NCBI GenBank assembly: GCA_030156575.1
Contig: JASGMG010000003.1
Coordinates: 1 to 36,589 of the forward strand
Length of the DNA: 36,589 bases
Direction of reading: 5' to 3'
From: Patescibacteria group bacterium
GTDB taxonomy: Bacteria > Patescibacteriota > Saccharimonadia > Saccharimonadales > Saccharimonadaceae
In this document: positions 1 to 8,036 of the stretch, in pieces
Layout of the letters: every line of letters begins with the position of its first letter
Numbering within the stretch: the stretch's first letter is position 1
The notes under the pieces: generated by a model
What the model was told of the DNA's origin: nothing
What the model saw: only the letters and a program-made list of their open reading frames with translations
The model's database searches: none
Program-made: the position numbers and the translations under genes

Positions 1-1
1 T

Positions 2-733
2 GTTACTTATACACTACAAGTTCAACAAAGATGTTCAACTACACAAACTAATAGTACATGGGGTAGTATTGGCTCTGCTAGCTATACTAGACCTGTAACT
101 TTACTAAATGGTACCGTTAACTATGGGCTTTCTTTCTCCTCATCTAGTGGATCATATTCTGTAAATATACCAGGGTTAGTGTCCATAACAAGTGTTACTA
201 CTAATAATGGTGGTGTAAGTGCGTATAATAGTGGAACTACCGCAGTCTTTAATGTTTATAGTGGAAGTGCTACAACTGGTTCTACGACTAGTACCTCCAA
301 TGTGTCGAAAGTTGTAAATAGTACTGTAGGTCCACAATCATCATCATACCTCCCCCCTACAAAATCATATAATGACGGTGTATACTCAGGCACTCTCAAC
401 CGTACTAATATAAGTAGTAGCTTAGTGTCATCTTCGTCAAAGGTAGTAACTTATGTAAATTATTCTCAAGGCAGTCTATATCATTATGAAGGGCAATATT
501 ATAATTATAATGTTAATGGATATGTTGGGTCCATACCTTATGTCGGATTCTCTGGATCTGGTCTTGACGGAGCTGGAAATCCTATACAATACGCTACTTA
601 TAGAGGTACTGTTTATAAAAATGTATATAATTATACAGGTACATATTCAGGAACTGTATATGGTCAAATTACTACAACCAATTATTATCACTATTATTAC
701 TACTATTTAACAGTTAATTATAAATATAGATAG
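2..733 (+). CDS. C-terminal part of a Ser/Thr/Tyr/Asn-rich secreted or surface protein (5' end outside window)
   Basis: The reading frame is open from base 2 without a stop, so the GTG at 179 is probably not the true start and the gene begins to the left of the window. The visible 243 residues are rich in Ser, Thr, Gly, Asn and Tyr with very few charged residues, and end in a Tyr-dominated stretch (YYYHYYYYYL) followed by a short basic tail. This composition fits an exported beta-rich or fibrous surface protein. No signal peptide or domain can be seen because the start is missing. The stop lies 14 nt before the next gene, which suggests co-transcription. I do not recognise a family. Confidence 0.65.
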   Translation, partial: VTYTLQVQQRCSTTQTNSTWGSIGSASYTRPVTLLNGTVNYGLSFSSSSGSYSVNIPGLVSITSVTTNNGGVSAYNSGTTAVFNVYSGSATTGSTTSTSNVSKVVNSTVGPQSSSYLPPTKSYNDGVYSGTLNRTNISSSLVSSSSKVVTYVNYSQGSLYHYEGQYYNYNVNGYVGSIPYVGFSGSGLDGAGNPIQYATYRGTVYKNVYNYTGTYSGTVYGQITTTNYYHYYYYYLTVNYKYR

Positions 734-747
734 GCGATAGGTTATAT

Positions 748-1659
748 ATGTATAAACATAAAAAGATATATATCATAATTGCAATAATATTAGTAGCTAT
801 TGCTTTTGTGGTAACATTGTCTGTATTAAGTTTGGTTGATAGAAATACTGAAGCTAATGGAACCTGTCCTTCCGGCTTTATTGCAGTGCCAGGTAATGAT
901 CAATATAGTACTAAAGACTTTTGTGTTATGAAGTATGAAGCGAAGAATGTTAATGGTGCTGCTAAAAGCCAGTATGAATTAGAACCATGGACATCCATTA
1001 CTCAAACTGAGGCTTCGACTGTAGCTAATAAGCTATGTGATGGTTGTCATTTAATAACAGAAGATGAATGGTTAACTATAGCTCAGAATGTTTTAAGCGT
1101 TCCAGAAAATTGGGCTTTGAATACAGTTGGTGGTGATTATATATATAGTGGGCATAACGATAATAATCCGTCGAAAGCTTTAGCTGCTTCTAATGATGAT
1201 GAAGAAGGATATATAAATACTGGTAATATTGTTGCTCAATCAGAAGTAAAAAATGGTACAATTGGAAAATCTCAGCGTCGTACTCTAAAGTTAACTAATG
1301 GTCAGACTATTTGGGACTTAGCGGGTAATGTTGCAGAATGGACATCTGGACAGACGACAGGTAGTCAACCTGGCACTATAGGAGAGTCTGATTATGTATG
1401 GAAGGATTGGAATGCGGTTAACTTTAATGGTAGCTTATTTCCTAACCCCTTTCCTGGCTATGGTGACCCATTAACTGGTGCATGGGCATCTGATCAAGGT
1501 ATCGGTCAATTGTATAGTTATATGGGAGAATCTAATAATCGTGCTTTTATTAGGGGTGGTTCATATTCTCAGAATAATTACGCTGGTATTTTCTCTCTAT
1601 ATTTAGGAAATGAGCCAAACTACAAAGATGCCTCTATCGGATTTAGAGTTGTAAAATGA
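748..1659 (+). CDS. membrane-anchored FGE-sulfatase (SUMF1)/C-type-lectin-fold protein
   Basis: Residues 7-29 form one hydrophobic segment after a basic start, giving an N-in anchor with the rest outside. The remainder carries hallmarks of the formylglycine-generating-enzyme fold: HLITEDEW near residue 110, IWDLAGNVAEWTSG near 195, and a closing RGGSYSQN...IGFRVVK. Catalytic FGE enzymes use a cysteine pair in the C-terminal part. Here the Cys residues sit only in the N-terminal half (CPSGF, DFC, LCDGC), so sulfatase-maturation activity is unlikely and a binding role is inferred. The Cys could form disulfides outside the cell. The C-terminal segment resembles variable regions of diversity-generating-retroelement targets, though no reverse transcriptase is in the window. 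It lies between two other exported-protein genes at short spacing. Confidence 0.8.
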   Translation: MYKHKKIYIIIAIILVAIAFVVTLSVLSLVDRNTEANGTCPSGFIAVPGNDQYSTKDFCVMKYEAKNVNGAAKSQYELEPWTSITQTEASTVANKLCDGCHLITEDEWLTIAQNVLSVPENWALNTVGGDYIYSGHNDNNPSKALAASNDDEEGYINTGNIVAQSEVKNGTIGKSQRRTLKLTNGQTIWDLAGNVAEWTSGQTTGSQPGTIGESDYVWKDWNAVNFNGSLFPNPFPGYGDPLTGAWASDQGIGQLYSYMGESNNRAFIRGGSYSQNNYAGIFSLYLGNEPNYKDASIGFRVVK

Positions 1660-1684
1660 TTAAGCATAAAAGGAGCTAAATATA

Positions 1685-2014
1685 ATGAATAGCAAAAAAA
1701 AGAGAATAGTAATAATTTGTTCTATTGCAATAATTTTGTTGATTGTTTTGACAATCTTTATCGTATATCGTATACAAGAAGCAAATAATGTTAAGAACCA
1801 AGATTCTAGCAATGTTGTGGACATGAAAGCAAATGCAGATGAATCGAAATCTAAGGCTATGGAAGCAATTTCTAATGGCAACGCAGAAGAGGGTAAAGGA
1901 CTTCTAGAAGAAGCTAGAGACGATTATAAAAAATTAAATGACACTGATAATGTTATCGATACTGAGGCTCAATTGTATTCGATTGATCATCCTGTTGCTC
2001 CTGCTCAAGACTAA
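1685..2014 (+). CDS. small membrane-anchored helical protein, unknown function
   Basis: A clear Shine-Dalgarno sequence (AAAAGGAG, 1668-1675) sits 9 nt before the ATG. The 109-aa product has a Lys-rich start, one membrane segment (about residues 8-28), and then a charged helical region (about 40-95) with Ala/Glu/Lys spacing that could be one or two TPR-like helical hairpins. The topology would place the helices outside. It follows the FGE-fold gene by 25 nt and probably belongs to the same transcript, since a new promoter for ftsK begins right after it. Family not recognised. Confidence 0.65.
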   Translation: MNSKKKRIVIICSIAIILLIVLTIFIVYRIQEANNVKNQDSSNVVDMKANADESKSKAMEAISNGNAEEGKGLLEEARDDYKKLNDTDNVIDTEAQLYSIDHPVAPAQD

Positions 2015-2034
2015 TTTTATTTATAGCTAGTTAT

Positions 2035-2063
2035 TTGCAAAACGTAGTAAATTTTGCTATAAT
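2035..2063 (+). promoter_or_regulatory. ftsK promoter (-35 TTGCAA, extended -10 TGCTATAAT)
   Basis: TTGCAA at 2035-2040, a 17-nt spacer, and TATAAT at 2058-2063 preceded by TGC at 2055-2057 (extended -10). Transcription would begin near 2070, giving about 36 nt of leader before the ATG at 2106. This is one of the most consensus-like promoters in the window. Confidence 0.75.
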
Positions 2064-2105
2064 ATGCATAAGATTAAGTCAAAGAGCTTATAATAAGAAT
2101 TGATT

Positions 2106-4346
2106 ATGCCAAAAAAGAAAAAAAGATCATCAAGAAAAAAGGCTTCGATAAAATCGACGCCACAACATAATTTGCCAAATGGTTTTTGGTCTCAAGTTGG
2201 TGCAATATTTTTGGTTGCAGTATCTTTCTTGTTCATAGTCGCTTGGTTTGGCGCTGGCGGACCGGTGTTGGATTGGGTGCACCATTCTGCCATAATTAGC
2301 ATTGGTTACGCAGTTTATATATTACCTCTACTATTTTTATATATAGCAATTGAGATATTCAGAACAGAGAATAATCGTTTGCCGTTTGTCGTAAAACTAG
2401 CTTCTACGCTATTTGTTGTCTGGTTCTCGTCATTGTTTGGGCTTCTTAAGAATGAGAATGGACAAACTACAGGTGGATTTATTGGTGACTTAATTAATGA
2501 TGGTATGTTAGCACTTGTCGATAATAATATAGCAGCCTTTATTTATGTATTATTAATTATAACAACATTGTTGTTTATATTAAGAATTTCACCGTTTTCT
2601 GTAATAAAGAAAATAGGACAACTAAGTCGTCAAGAAACTAGTGAACAAGATGCAAATATAAAGGTTATGCGTAATGCGGCTGCTGTCGATAGCTCTAAAC
2701 GGACTACTATTGGCAATTTCAAATTAAATGCTGGAGTACCGACTCTCGATATAGATGAGCAGAATGATACTAAAAAACAATCTAAACTGTCTACACTGAA
2801 GAATAGTATGTCTCATGATAAGGTTGTTGAAGATCAGGCCGCTCTTGTCACTGTTGATGATCCTAATTGGGAAGCGCCTAGTCTTAATTTATTAGAAAAG
2901 AAGCAATCTCCAGCTGATGCTGGCGATGTTCAACAAAATGCATTAATAATAAAAAATACATTAGATGAATTTGATATTAATGTTGAGATGGAGGGTGCTA
3001 ATATAGGACCACGAGTAACTCAATTTATGCTTAGACCTCCAAGTGGCGTTAAATTAACACGCATAACTGCACTTGAAACTAATTTGGCCTTAAACTTAGC
3101 TGCTCAAAGTTTAAGGATGGAAGCTCCGATTCCTGGTCAAAAGGCTGTCGGTATAGAAGTTCCTAATCGTAAGGCGGCTGATGTGCGTTTGTTCTCGATT
3201 TTGTCTAGTCGTCAATGGAATAAAAAAACTGAACCGTTATCTTTTGCTGTTGGTAAAGATATATCAGGAGAAGCAATAGTTGGTGAACTAAATAAGATGC
3301 CTCATCTTTTGATCGCTGGTCAAACTGGTTCTGGTAAATCGGTTATGATTAATACATTACTTACTAGCTTACTTTATAATAATAGTCCTAGCAAAATGAA
3401 GTTAATTTTGGTTGATCCTAAGCAAGTTGAAATGGCGCCATATGAAGATATACCTCACTTGCTAACCCCAGTTATTACAGAGCCGGATAAAACTATTAGC
3501 GCATTAAAATGGGCTGTAAATGAAATGCAAAGACGTTATACGTTATTGGCGGAGCACAAAGTAAAAGATATTAAGACTTATAATCAGAATATAGCTTCTG
3601 CTAGTAAAAAAGTTTCTATAAAAGATGAGGATGGCGTACTTCAAGATCACGAAAATGGAGCTATGCCATACATTGTAATTGTAATTGATGAGTTAGCAGA
3701 TTTGATGATGGTAGCGGCTCGTGACGTAGAAGCCTTGATAGTTCGTTTAGCACAAAAGGCTCGTGCTGTTGGAATTCATTTAGTTTTAGCAACTCAGAGT
3801 CCCCGTGTGGACGTTATTACTGGTTTAATTAAAGCTAATATTCCGGCTAGAATTGCGTTTACGGTTGCTTCGCAAATTGAAAGTCGTATAATTCTTGATC
3901 AAATTGGCGCTGAAAAATTATTAGGTGCTGGTGATATGTTATTGCTTACTACTAGCATGAGCAAACCAAAACGTGTTCAGGGATCATGGGTAACTGACGT
4001 AGAAGTTCATAAAATAGCTGATCATTTACGCATGCAATCGCCTCCACAATATAATGATGAAGTTGTTAGCCAGCCTGTTCAATTAAATGGCAAGGGTGGT
4101 GTGGTTATGGATTTTGATAATAGTAACGACGATGATTTATACAAAGATGCAATTAAAGTTGTGATTGATAGTGGTAAAGCAAGCGCTAGCTTATTGCAAC
4201 GACGCTTACGAGTTGGTTATGCTAGAGCCGCTAGATTGATTGAGAATATGGAGGATCAGGGTCTAATAGGTCCGGCTGACGGTGCTAGACCACGTGAGGT
4301 GTTAATATCGAGTCTTGATGAACTTAACTCAGGCGATAATCTATAG
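2106..4346 (+). CDS. ftsK: DNA translocase FtsK/SpoIIIE
   Basis: The protein is a septum-associated, ATP-driven DNA pump that clears chromosome termini during division. The ATG at 2106 (746 aa) is preferred over an in-frame TTG at 2100. The N-terminus is Lys/Arg-rich and is followed by about four membrane segments (residues 30-160). A poorly conserved linker leads to the alpha/beta motor, with Walker A GQTGSGKS near residue 405 and Walker B IVIVIDELADLM near 525. The LATQSPRVDVITGLIKANIP motif follows near 565. The C-terminal 65 residues form the winged-helix gamma domain (KASASLLQRRLRVGYARAARL...GLIGPADG) that reads polar sequences in other bacteria. Length is typical of short-linker FtsK proteins. 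It has its own promoter and is followed by the ribosomal-protein cluster. Confidence 0.97.
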   Translation: MPKKKKRSSRKKASIKSTPQHNLPNGFWSQVGAIFLVAVSFLFIVAWFGAGGPVLDWVHHSAIISIGYAVYILPLLFLYIAIEIFRTENNRLPFVVKLASTLFVVWFSSLFGLLKNENGQTTGGFIGDLINDGMLALVDNNIAAFIYVLLIITTLLFILRISPFSVIKKIGQLSRQETSEQDANIKVMRNAAAVDSSKRTTIGNFKLNAGVPTLDIDEQNDTKKQSKLSTLKNSMSHDKVVEDQAALVTVDDPNWEAPSLNLLEKKQSPADAGDVQQNALIIKNTLDEFDINVEMEGANIGPRVTQFMLRPPSGVKLTRITALETNLALNLAAQSLRMEAPIPGQKAVGIEVPNRKAADVRLFSILSSRQWNKKTEPLSFAVGKDISGEAIVGELNKMPHLLIAGQTGSGKSVMINTLLTSLLYNNSPSKMKLILVDPKQVEMAPYEDIPHLLTPVITEPDKTISALKWAVNEMQRRYTLLAEHKVKDIKTYNQNIASASKKVSIKDEDGVLQDHENGAMPYIVIVIDELADLMMVAARDVEALIVRLAQKARAVGIHLVLATQSPRVDVITGLIKANIPARIAFTVASQIESRIILDQIGAEKLLGAGDMLLLTTSMSKPKRVQGSWVTDVEVHKIADHLRMQSPPQYNDEVVSQPVQLNGKGGVVMDFDNSNDDDLYKDAIKVVIDSGKASASLLQRRLRVGYARAARLIENMEDQGLIGPADGARPREVLISSLDELNSGDNL

Positions 4347-4348
4347 AC

Positions 4349-4357
4349 TTATCCACA
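4349..4357 (+). other. perfect DnaA-box sequence TTATCCACA
   Basis: The 9-mer matches the E. coli DnaA-box consensus exactly and lies in the ftsK-rpsF intergenic region, beginning 3 nt after the ftsK stop. It is isolated: I saw no second perfect copy in the window, so it is not evidence of an origin. It could be a titration or regulatory site or a chance match. Confidence 0.4.
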
Positions 4358-4390
4358 TATATTTGTTATAGTTAAAGTGTTATTAACTCG

Positions 4391-4434
4391 ATTTACATAA
4401 AGTGTAAATATCCATAAGGATTCCAGAGGAGGAA
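4391..4434 (+). promoter_or_regulatory. hairpin-rich leader of the rpsF operon, including the ribosome binding site
   Basis: Three inverted repeats follow each other. ATTTACA (4391-4397) pairs with TGTAAAT (4403-4409). ATCC (4410-4413) pairs with GGAT (4418-4421). TTCC (4421-4424) pairs with GGAA (4431-4434). The last encloses the strong Shine-Dalgarno AGAGGAGG (4425-4432), 8 nt before the rpsF ATG. In several bacteria an S6:S18 complex binds an rpsF leader element and represses the operon. Whether this leader does so is inference. The first repeat could instead be a DNA operator. Confidence 0.5.
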
Positions 4435-4440
4435 ATCTAT

Positions 4441-4791
4441 ATGAAAGAATATGAATTAACAGTTCTGATTAAACCAGATTTAGAGGTTGATATTGAAGCG
4501 CCACTCGCAAAGTTGCGTACAATTATTACATCTAATGGTGGTAGTATCTCTAAAGAAGATAATTGGGGTAAAAAGAAGTTAGCTTATCGTATTAAGAATG
4601 AGGATTTCGCGATGTATGTTTATTTTGATTTATCATTACCTGCTGATGCATTATTGAAAATTAGTAACACCCTTAATATCACTGACGAAGTGTTACGTTA
4701 TTTACTTGTCACCGTTGATAAAAAAGGTAGGATGGCCCTAGAAGAAGCAAAAGCTAGTGCATCTGAAAATGATACAAAAGAAAAGGAGTAG
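4441..4791 (+). CDS. rpsF: 30S ribosomal protein S6
   Basis: The start MKEYELTVLIKPDLE and the motif NWGKKKLAYRIKNEDFAMYVYF are characteristic of S6, which binds 16S rRNA in the small-subunit platform together with S18. The 116-aa length includes an acidic, low-complexity C-terminal tail (EEAKASASENDTKEKE). A very strong Shine-Dalgarno (AGAGGAGG) precedes the ATG by 8 nt. It is first in the classical rpsF-ssb-rpsR order, and the ssb start lies only 2 nt after its stop. Confidence 0.95.
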   Translation: MKEYELTVLIKPDLEVDIEAPLAKLRTIITSNGGSISKEDNWGKKKLAYRIKNEDFAMYVYFDLSLPADALLKISNTLNITDEVLRYLLVTVDKKGRMALEEAKASASENDTKEKE

Positions 4792-4793
4792 AG

Positions 4794-5246
4794 ATGGCAA
4801 AAGGTTTTAACAAAGTTATTCTAATGGGTAATTTGACCCGTGACCCTGAGACTCGAACAACGACGAGTGGTCAAAGCGTAACTAATTTTAGTTTAGCTAT
4901 TAGTCGTAGTTGGAAAAGCGCTGACGGCACCAAACAAGATCAAGTTAGTTATATAAATTGTGTTGCTTGGGCAAAAATTGGTGAAGTAATTTCACAATAT
5001 CTTACAAAAGGTAGCCCAGTTTTAATTAGTGGACGATTAGAACAACGAACTTGGGACGATAAAGATTCAGGACAAAAGAGGTCAGCTGTTGATGTTATTG
5101 TTGAAGATTTTAATTTTGTTGGTGGCGGACGTAATGTCGATGATAATTTTGGACAAAATGCCGACACTCAAACAAAAAAGACTAATGATGTTGTTATAGA
5201 CGACATAGATGACAAACCTATTGATTTAAGTGAGATTCCTTTTTAG
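4794..5246 (+). CDS. ssb: single-stranded DNA-binding protein
   Basis: The OB-fold domain occupies about residues 1-110, beginning [19 protein letters not shown] and including [20 protein letters not shown], which are standard SSB motifs. A short Asn/Gln/Asp-rich linker leads to the acidic tip ending DLSEIPF, the conserved peptide that recruits replication and repair partners. Length (150 aa) is normal. AAAAGGAG (4781-4788) overlaps the end of rpsF and serves as the ribosome binding site. Placement between rpsF and rpsR is the conserved bacterial arrangement. Confidence 0.96.
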   Translation: MAKGFNKVILMGNLTRDPETRTTTSGQSVTNFSLAISRSWKSADGTKQDQVSYINCVAWAKIGEVISQYLTKGSPVLISGRLEQRTWDDKDSGQKRSAVDVIVEDFNFVGGGRNVDDNFGQNADTQTKKTNDVVIDDIDDKPIDLSEIPF

Positions 5247-5266
5247 GGATAATTGGAGAATATTGT

Positions 5267-5470
5267 ATGACAATGAAAAGATTTAAAAAAGATACACCAG
5301 TATATTTTGATTATAAAGACGTAAAAACCTTACAGCGGTTTATTGATATTTATGGCCAGATCAAACAGATTGGAAAAACTGGACTTAGTGCAAAGCAACA
5401 ACGTCAGTTAGCTGTTGCTATCAAACGAGCACGACACTTAGCTTTACTACCATTTGTAACCCAAGGTTAA
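5267..5470 (+). CDS. rpsR: 30S ribosomal protein S18
   Basis: The 67-aa product contains the S18 signature [15 protein letters not shown] followed by [20 protein letters not shown] and LALLPF, the usual rRNA-binding region and C-terminus. It partners S6 in the platform of the small subunit. GGAGA (5255-5259) precedes the ATG by about 7 nt. It is the last of the rpsF-ssb-rpsR trio, and efp begins 4 nt after its stop, so these four genes are probably one transcript. Confidence 0.95.
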   Translation: MTMKRFKKDTPVYFDYKDVKTLQRFIDIYGQIKQIGKTGLSAKQQRQLAVAIKRARHLALLPFVTQG

Positions 5471-5474
5471 TAAC

Positions 5475-6041
5475 ATGGCTTATTCACCAACTGATCTTAA
5501 AAAAGGTGTTGTTATTCAAATTGATAACAAACCATTTAAAGTAGTAGAGTATAACCAGAAAGTTGTTGGTCGTGGAGGTAGTATTGTAAATGTTAAGATT
5601 AAGAATTTAATTGATGGTAGTGTAATACCGAAAACTTTCAAAGGCCAAGAAAAGATTGATTCGGCTGAGGTTTCTAGCCGAACTGTGCAATATCTATACA
5701 CAGATGGATCGGACTTTCATTTTATGGACCCTGAAACTTTCGAACAATTTCAGCTATCGGCTGATATAGTTGAGGACACTGCAAGTTATTTGAAAGAGGG
5801 CGACAATTTAACTCTACAATCATTTAATGGCAATATTATTAATGTGGAATTGCCTAAAAATGTCTATTTAGAAGTGACCTATAGTGAAGATGTTGTAAAG
5901 GGCGATACTAGTAGTAGTGTTTTAAAAGACGCAACTCTTGAAACTGGATTAGTCGTTAAAGTACCAGCTTTTATAAAAACAGGTGATGTCATATCAGTTG
6001 ACACCACAACTGGTGATTATCGAGAACGCAAAAAGGTTTGA
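5475..6041 (+). CDS. efp: translation elongation factor P
   Basis: EF-P relieves ribosome stalling at proline stretches by binding between the P and E sites. The 188-aa length and three-domain layout are typical: a KOW-like N-domain, a central OB domain (FKGQEKIDSAEV, YLYTDGSDFHFMD), and a C-terminal OB domain ending GDVISVDTTTGDYRERKKV. The N-domain loop that reaches the peptidyl-transferase centre reads VGRGGS, so the tip residue is Arg33, not Lys. In known bacteria Arg-type EF-P can be rhamnosylated by EarP and Lys-type lysylated by EpmA. No modification enzyme is in this window. The AAGG at 5463-5466 is a modest ribosome binding site inside rpsR's end. Confidence 0.96.
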   Translation: MAYSPTDLKKGVVIQIDNKPFKVVEYNQKVVGRGGSIVNVKIKNLIDGSVIPKTFKGQEKIDSAEVSSRTVQYLYTDGSDFHFMDPETFEQFQLSADIVEDTASYLKEGDNLTLQSFNGNIINVELPKNVYLEVTYSEDVVKGDTSSSVLKDATLETGLVVKVPAFIKTGDVISVDTTTGDYRERKKV

Positions 6042-6047
6042 TTTGTC

Positions 6048-6776
6048 ATGACTAAACAACGGCTAGATGTGGCCATTACGCAACGTAAACTGGCTACAAG
6101 TCGTTCTCAGTCTGAAAGTTGGATCAAACTGGGTAAGGTAACTGTTGACGGTCAAATTGTGACAAAACCTGGGCGTTTTGTTGGTTCAAACGCAAATATT
6201 AAATTAATAGCTGATAATCAGTATGTTAGTCGAGCCGGTCTTAAATTAGAATCGGTGGCTGATATTCTTGAGCTTAATTTTAACGATAAGCTAGTGTTAG
6301 ATGTTGGTAGTAGCACTGGCGGATTTACTGATTATGCTTTACGTAATGGGGCAAGAAAAGTTTATGCAGTTGATGTTGGGACCGATCAGTTGCATCCAAC
6401 TTTGCGCGGTGATAGGAGAATTGAGCTACACGAAAAAACTGATATTCGTGATTTTCGCGTAGTAGAAAAGCCTGACATTATCGTTATTGATGTTTCATTT
6501 ATTAGTTTACGTGATATTTTACCCCATATTTATAATGTTTTATCTAATTTTGATACGCAAATTATAGCAATGCTGAAGCCGCAATTTGAAGCTGGTAAGG
6601 GACAAACTAATAAAGGTATTATCAAAAATGATGCTATGCGTCGACAAATATTAAGAGACTTTGAGGATTGGTCTCGAAATTATTTTGTTATTTTAAATAA
6701 AAGGGATAGTGATGTGTCAGGTGCAAAAGGGAACCAAGAGAGATTTTATCTACTACAACCGCTAAAAGATAAATAA
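6048..6776 (+). CDS. tlyA: TlyA-type rRNA 2'-O-methyltransferase (hemolysin A family)
   Basis: An N-terminal S4 RNA-binding domain (about residues 1-60, RLDVAITQRKLATSRSQSES) is followed by an FtsJ-like SAM methyltransferase domain. The SAM loop is LDVGSSTGGFTDYAL near residue 85, and VDVGTDQLHP and DIIVIDVSFISLRDILP follow. Characterised TlyA proteins methylate the 2'-OH of cytidines in 16S and/or 23S rRNA and influence capreomycin sensitivity. The exact targets here are unknown. The length (242 aa) is normal. The gene starts 6 nt after efp and converges on ychF with only 2 nt between stops. Confidence 0.93.
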   Translation: MTKQRLDVAITQRKLATSRSQSESWIKLGKVTVDGQIVTKPGRFVGSNANIKLIADNQYVSRAGLKLESVADILELNFNDKLVLDVGSSTGGFTDYALRNGARKVYAVDVGTDQLHPTLRGDRRIELHEKTDIRDFRVVEKPDIIVIDVSFISLRDILPHIYNVLSNFDTQIIAMLKPQFEAGKGQTNKGIIKNDAMRRQILRDFEDWSRNYFVILNKRDSDVSGAKGNQERFYLLQPLKDK

Positions 6777-6778
6777 AT

Positions 6779-7849
6779 TTATTTACTTACGTTAAAGCGG
6801 AATTCGACTACATCATCAGGTTGCATTATATAGTTTCTTCCTTCTGTCCGTACTTTACCGGCACTTTTTACGGCTACTTCTGAGCCTAACTCTAGCAAAT
6901 CTTTATAGTTGATTATTTGGGCTGCGATAAAGCCTTTTTCAAAGTCAGTATGTATGACACCTGCCGCTTGTGGAGCAGTGGCTCCTTTTTTTATTGTCCA
7001 AGCCCTAATTTCTTTAGGTCCGGCTGTTAGATAACTTTGAAGCCCTAATGTGCTATAGGCAGCATGGATTAATTGAAGCAATCCGGTTTCCTTAACGCCA
7101 TAGCTTTTCAATAGTTCTGTTGAATCTTCAATCGTGAGCCCCTTGATTTCTGATTCCAGTTTTGCGCATATAAATATTGTTTTAGCTGGAGTCACTAGAT
7201 TGGTCAATTTAGCTTTTGCGCTATCGTCGATTAATGTGTTCTCGTCAACATTAAAGGCATAAATAATTGGTTTAGCTGTCAATAGATGAAGATCGTTTAT
7301 TATTTCCAAATTTAATTCATTAACTGCAGATAAAGGAGTGCCAGACCTTAGATAGTCGAGTAACTTATTTAATTGATTAATCATATCGTTAGCATTAGAT
7401 TGCGATTTTTTAATCTTTGGTAATTTTGACTCTATAGTCTGTATGTCAGCCAATATTAATTCAGTATTTATGGTTTCAATATCATCTGCGGGGCTTATTC
7501 GGTTAGATACATGTATAACATCGTCGTCATGAAATGCTCTAACGACATGAACTATAGCATCGCATTGACGAATATTAGCTAGAAACTTATTACCCAGACC
7601 TTCTCCTTTGCTAGCTCCAGCTACTAATCCTGCGATGTCTACAAATGTGACAGTGGCTGGTAATATTTTTGTCGATCCATATATTCTTGCAAGCTTTTTC
7701 AATCGTTCATCCGGAACGGGGACTATGCCAGTGTTAGGCTCGATGGTGGCGAAAGGATAATTAGCGGCTAATATATCATTATTGGTTAGAGCGTTAAATA
7801 GAGTAGACTTGCCAACATTAGGCAATCCGATTATTCCGATGCTTAACAT
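6779..7849 (-). CDS. ychF: redox/ribosome-associated ATPase YchF (OLA1 family)
   Basis: The 356-aa protein starts MLSIGIIGLPNVGKSTLFNALT, with the G1 loop GLPNVGKS. The G3 region TFVDIAGLVAGASKGEGLGNKFL and the Obg-family HVVRAF follow. The G4-like motif is NVDENT in place of NKxD, the feature linked to ATP preference in this family. The C-terminal TGS domain (AWTIKKGATAPQAAGVIHTDFEKGFIAA) closes with MQPDDVVEFRFNVSK. YchF binds ribosomes and is implicated in stress responses. A weak AGGATAA lies 8-14 nt upstream of the ATG on this strand. It is divergent from the MFS genes. Confidence 0.96.
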   Translation of the reverse strand: MLSIGIIGLPNVGKSTLFNALTNNDILAANYPFATIEPNTGIVPVPDERLKKLARIYGSTKILPATVTFVDIAGLVAGASKGEGLGNKFLANIRQCDAIVHVVRAFHDDDVIHVSNRISPADDIETINTELILADIQTIESKLPKIKKSQSNANDMINQLNKLLDYLRSGTPLSAVNELNLEIINDLHLLTAKPIIYAFNVDENTLIDDSAKAKLTNLVTPAKTIFICAKLESEIKGLTIEDSTELLKSYGVKETGLLQLIHAAYSTLGLQSYLTAGPKEIRAWTIKKGATAPQAAGVIHTDFEKGFIAAQIINYKDLLELGSEVAVKSAGKVRTEGRNYIMQPDDVVEFRFNVSK

Positions 7850-7983
7850 AATTGTTTTATCCTATTTAGATTTATTATTTGATTGATTCATATACTTCTT
7901 GTACTATTTATCATTATTACTATTCTATCAATATTGTCCTAAACAACAAAAGGTTTGTAATAATAATTTAATTTATTATTCTT

Positions 7984-8011
7984 AGCTTTTAATCATTAAG
8001 AGCTGTATTAT
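7984..8011 (+). promoter_or_regulatory. probable promoter and operator of the MFS gene pair
   Basis: A near-perfect inverted repeat spans 7984-8004: AGCTTTTAA, centre TCA, then TTAAGAGCT, with one G:T mismatch in nine pairs. It overlaps where a -35 would lie for the -10-like TATTAT at 8006-8011. A dimeric repressor site is a reasonable inference. As RNA it would fall upstream of the start of transcription, so a DNA role is favoured. Confidence 0.45.
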
Positions 8012-8036
8012 ATAAAGAATGAAAATAAGGATTTTT

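Noticed and set aside
4349-4440. replication origin next to the DnaA box
   Set aside because: Only one box, no dnaA/dnaN neighbours, and no cluster of boxes or long AT-rich unwinding element.
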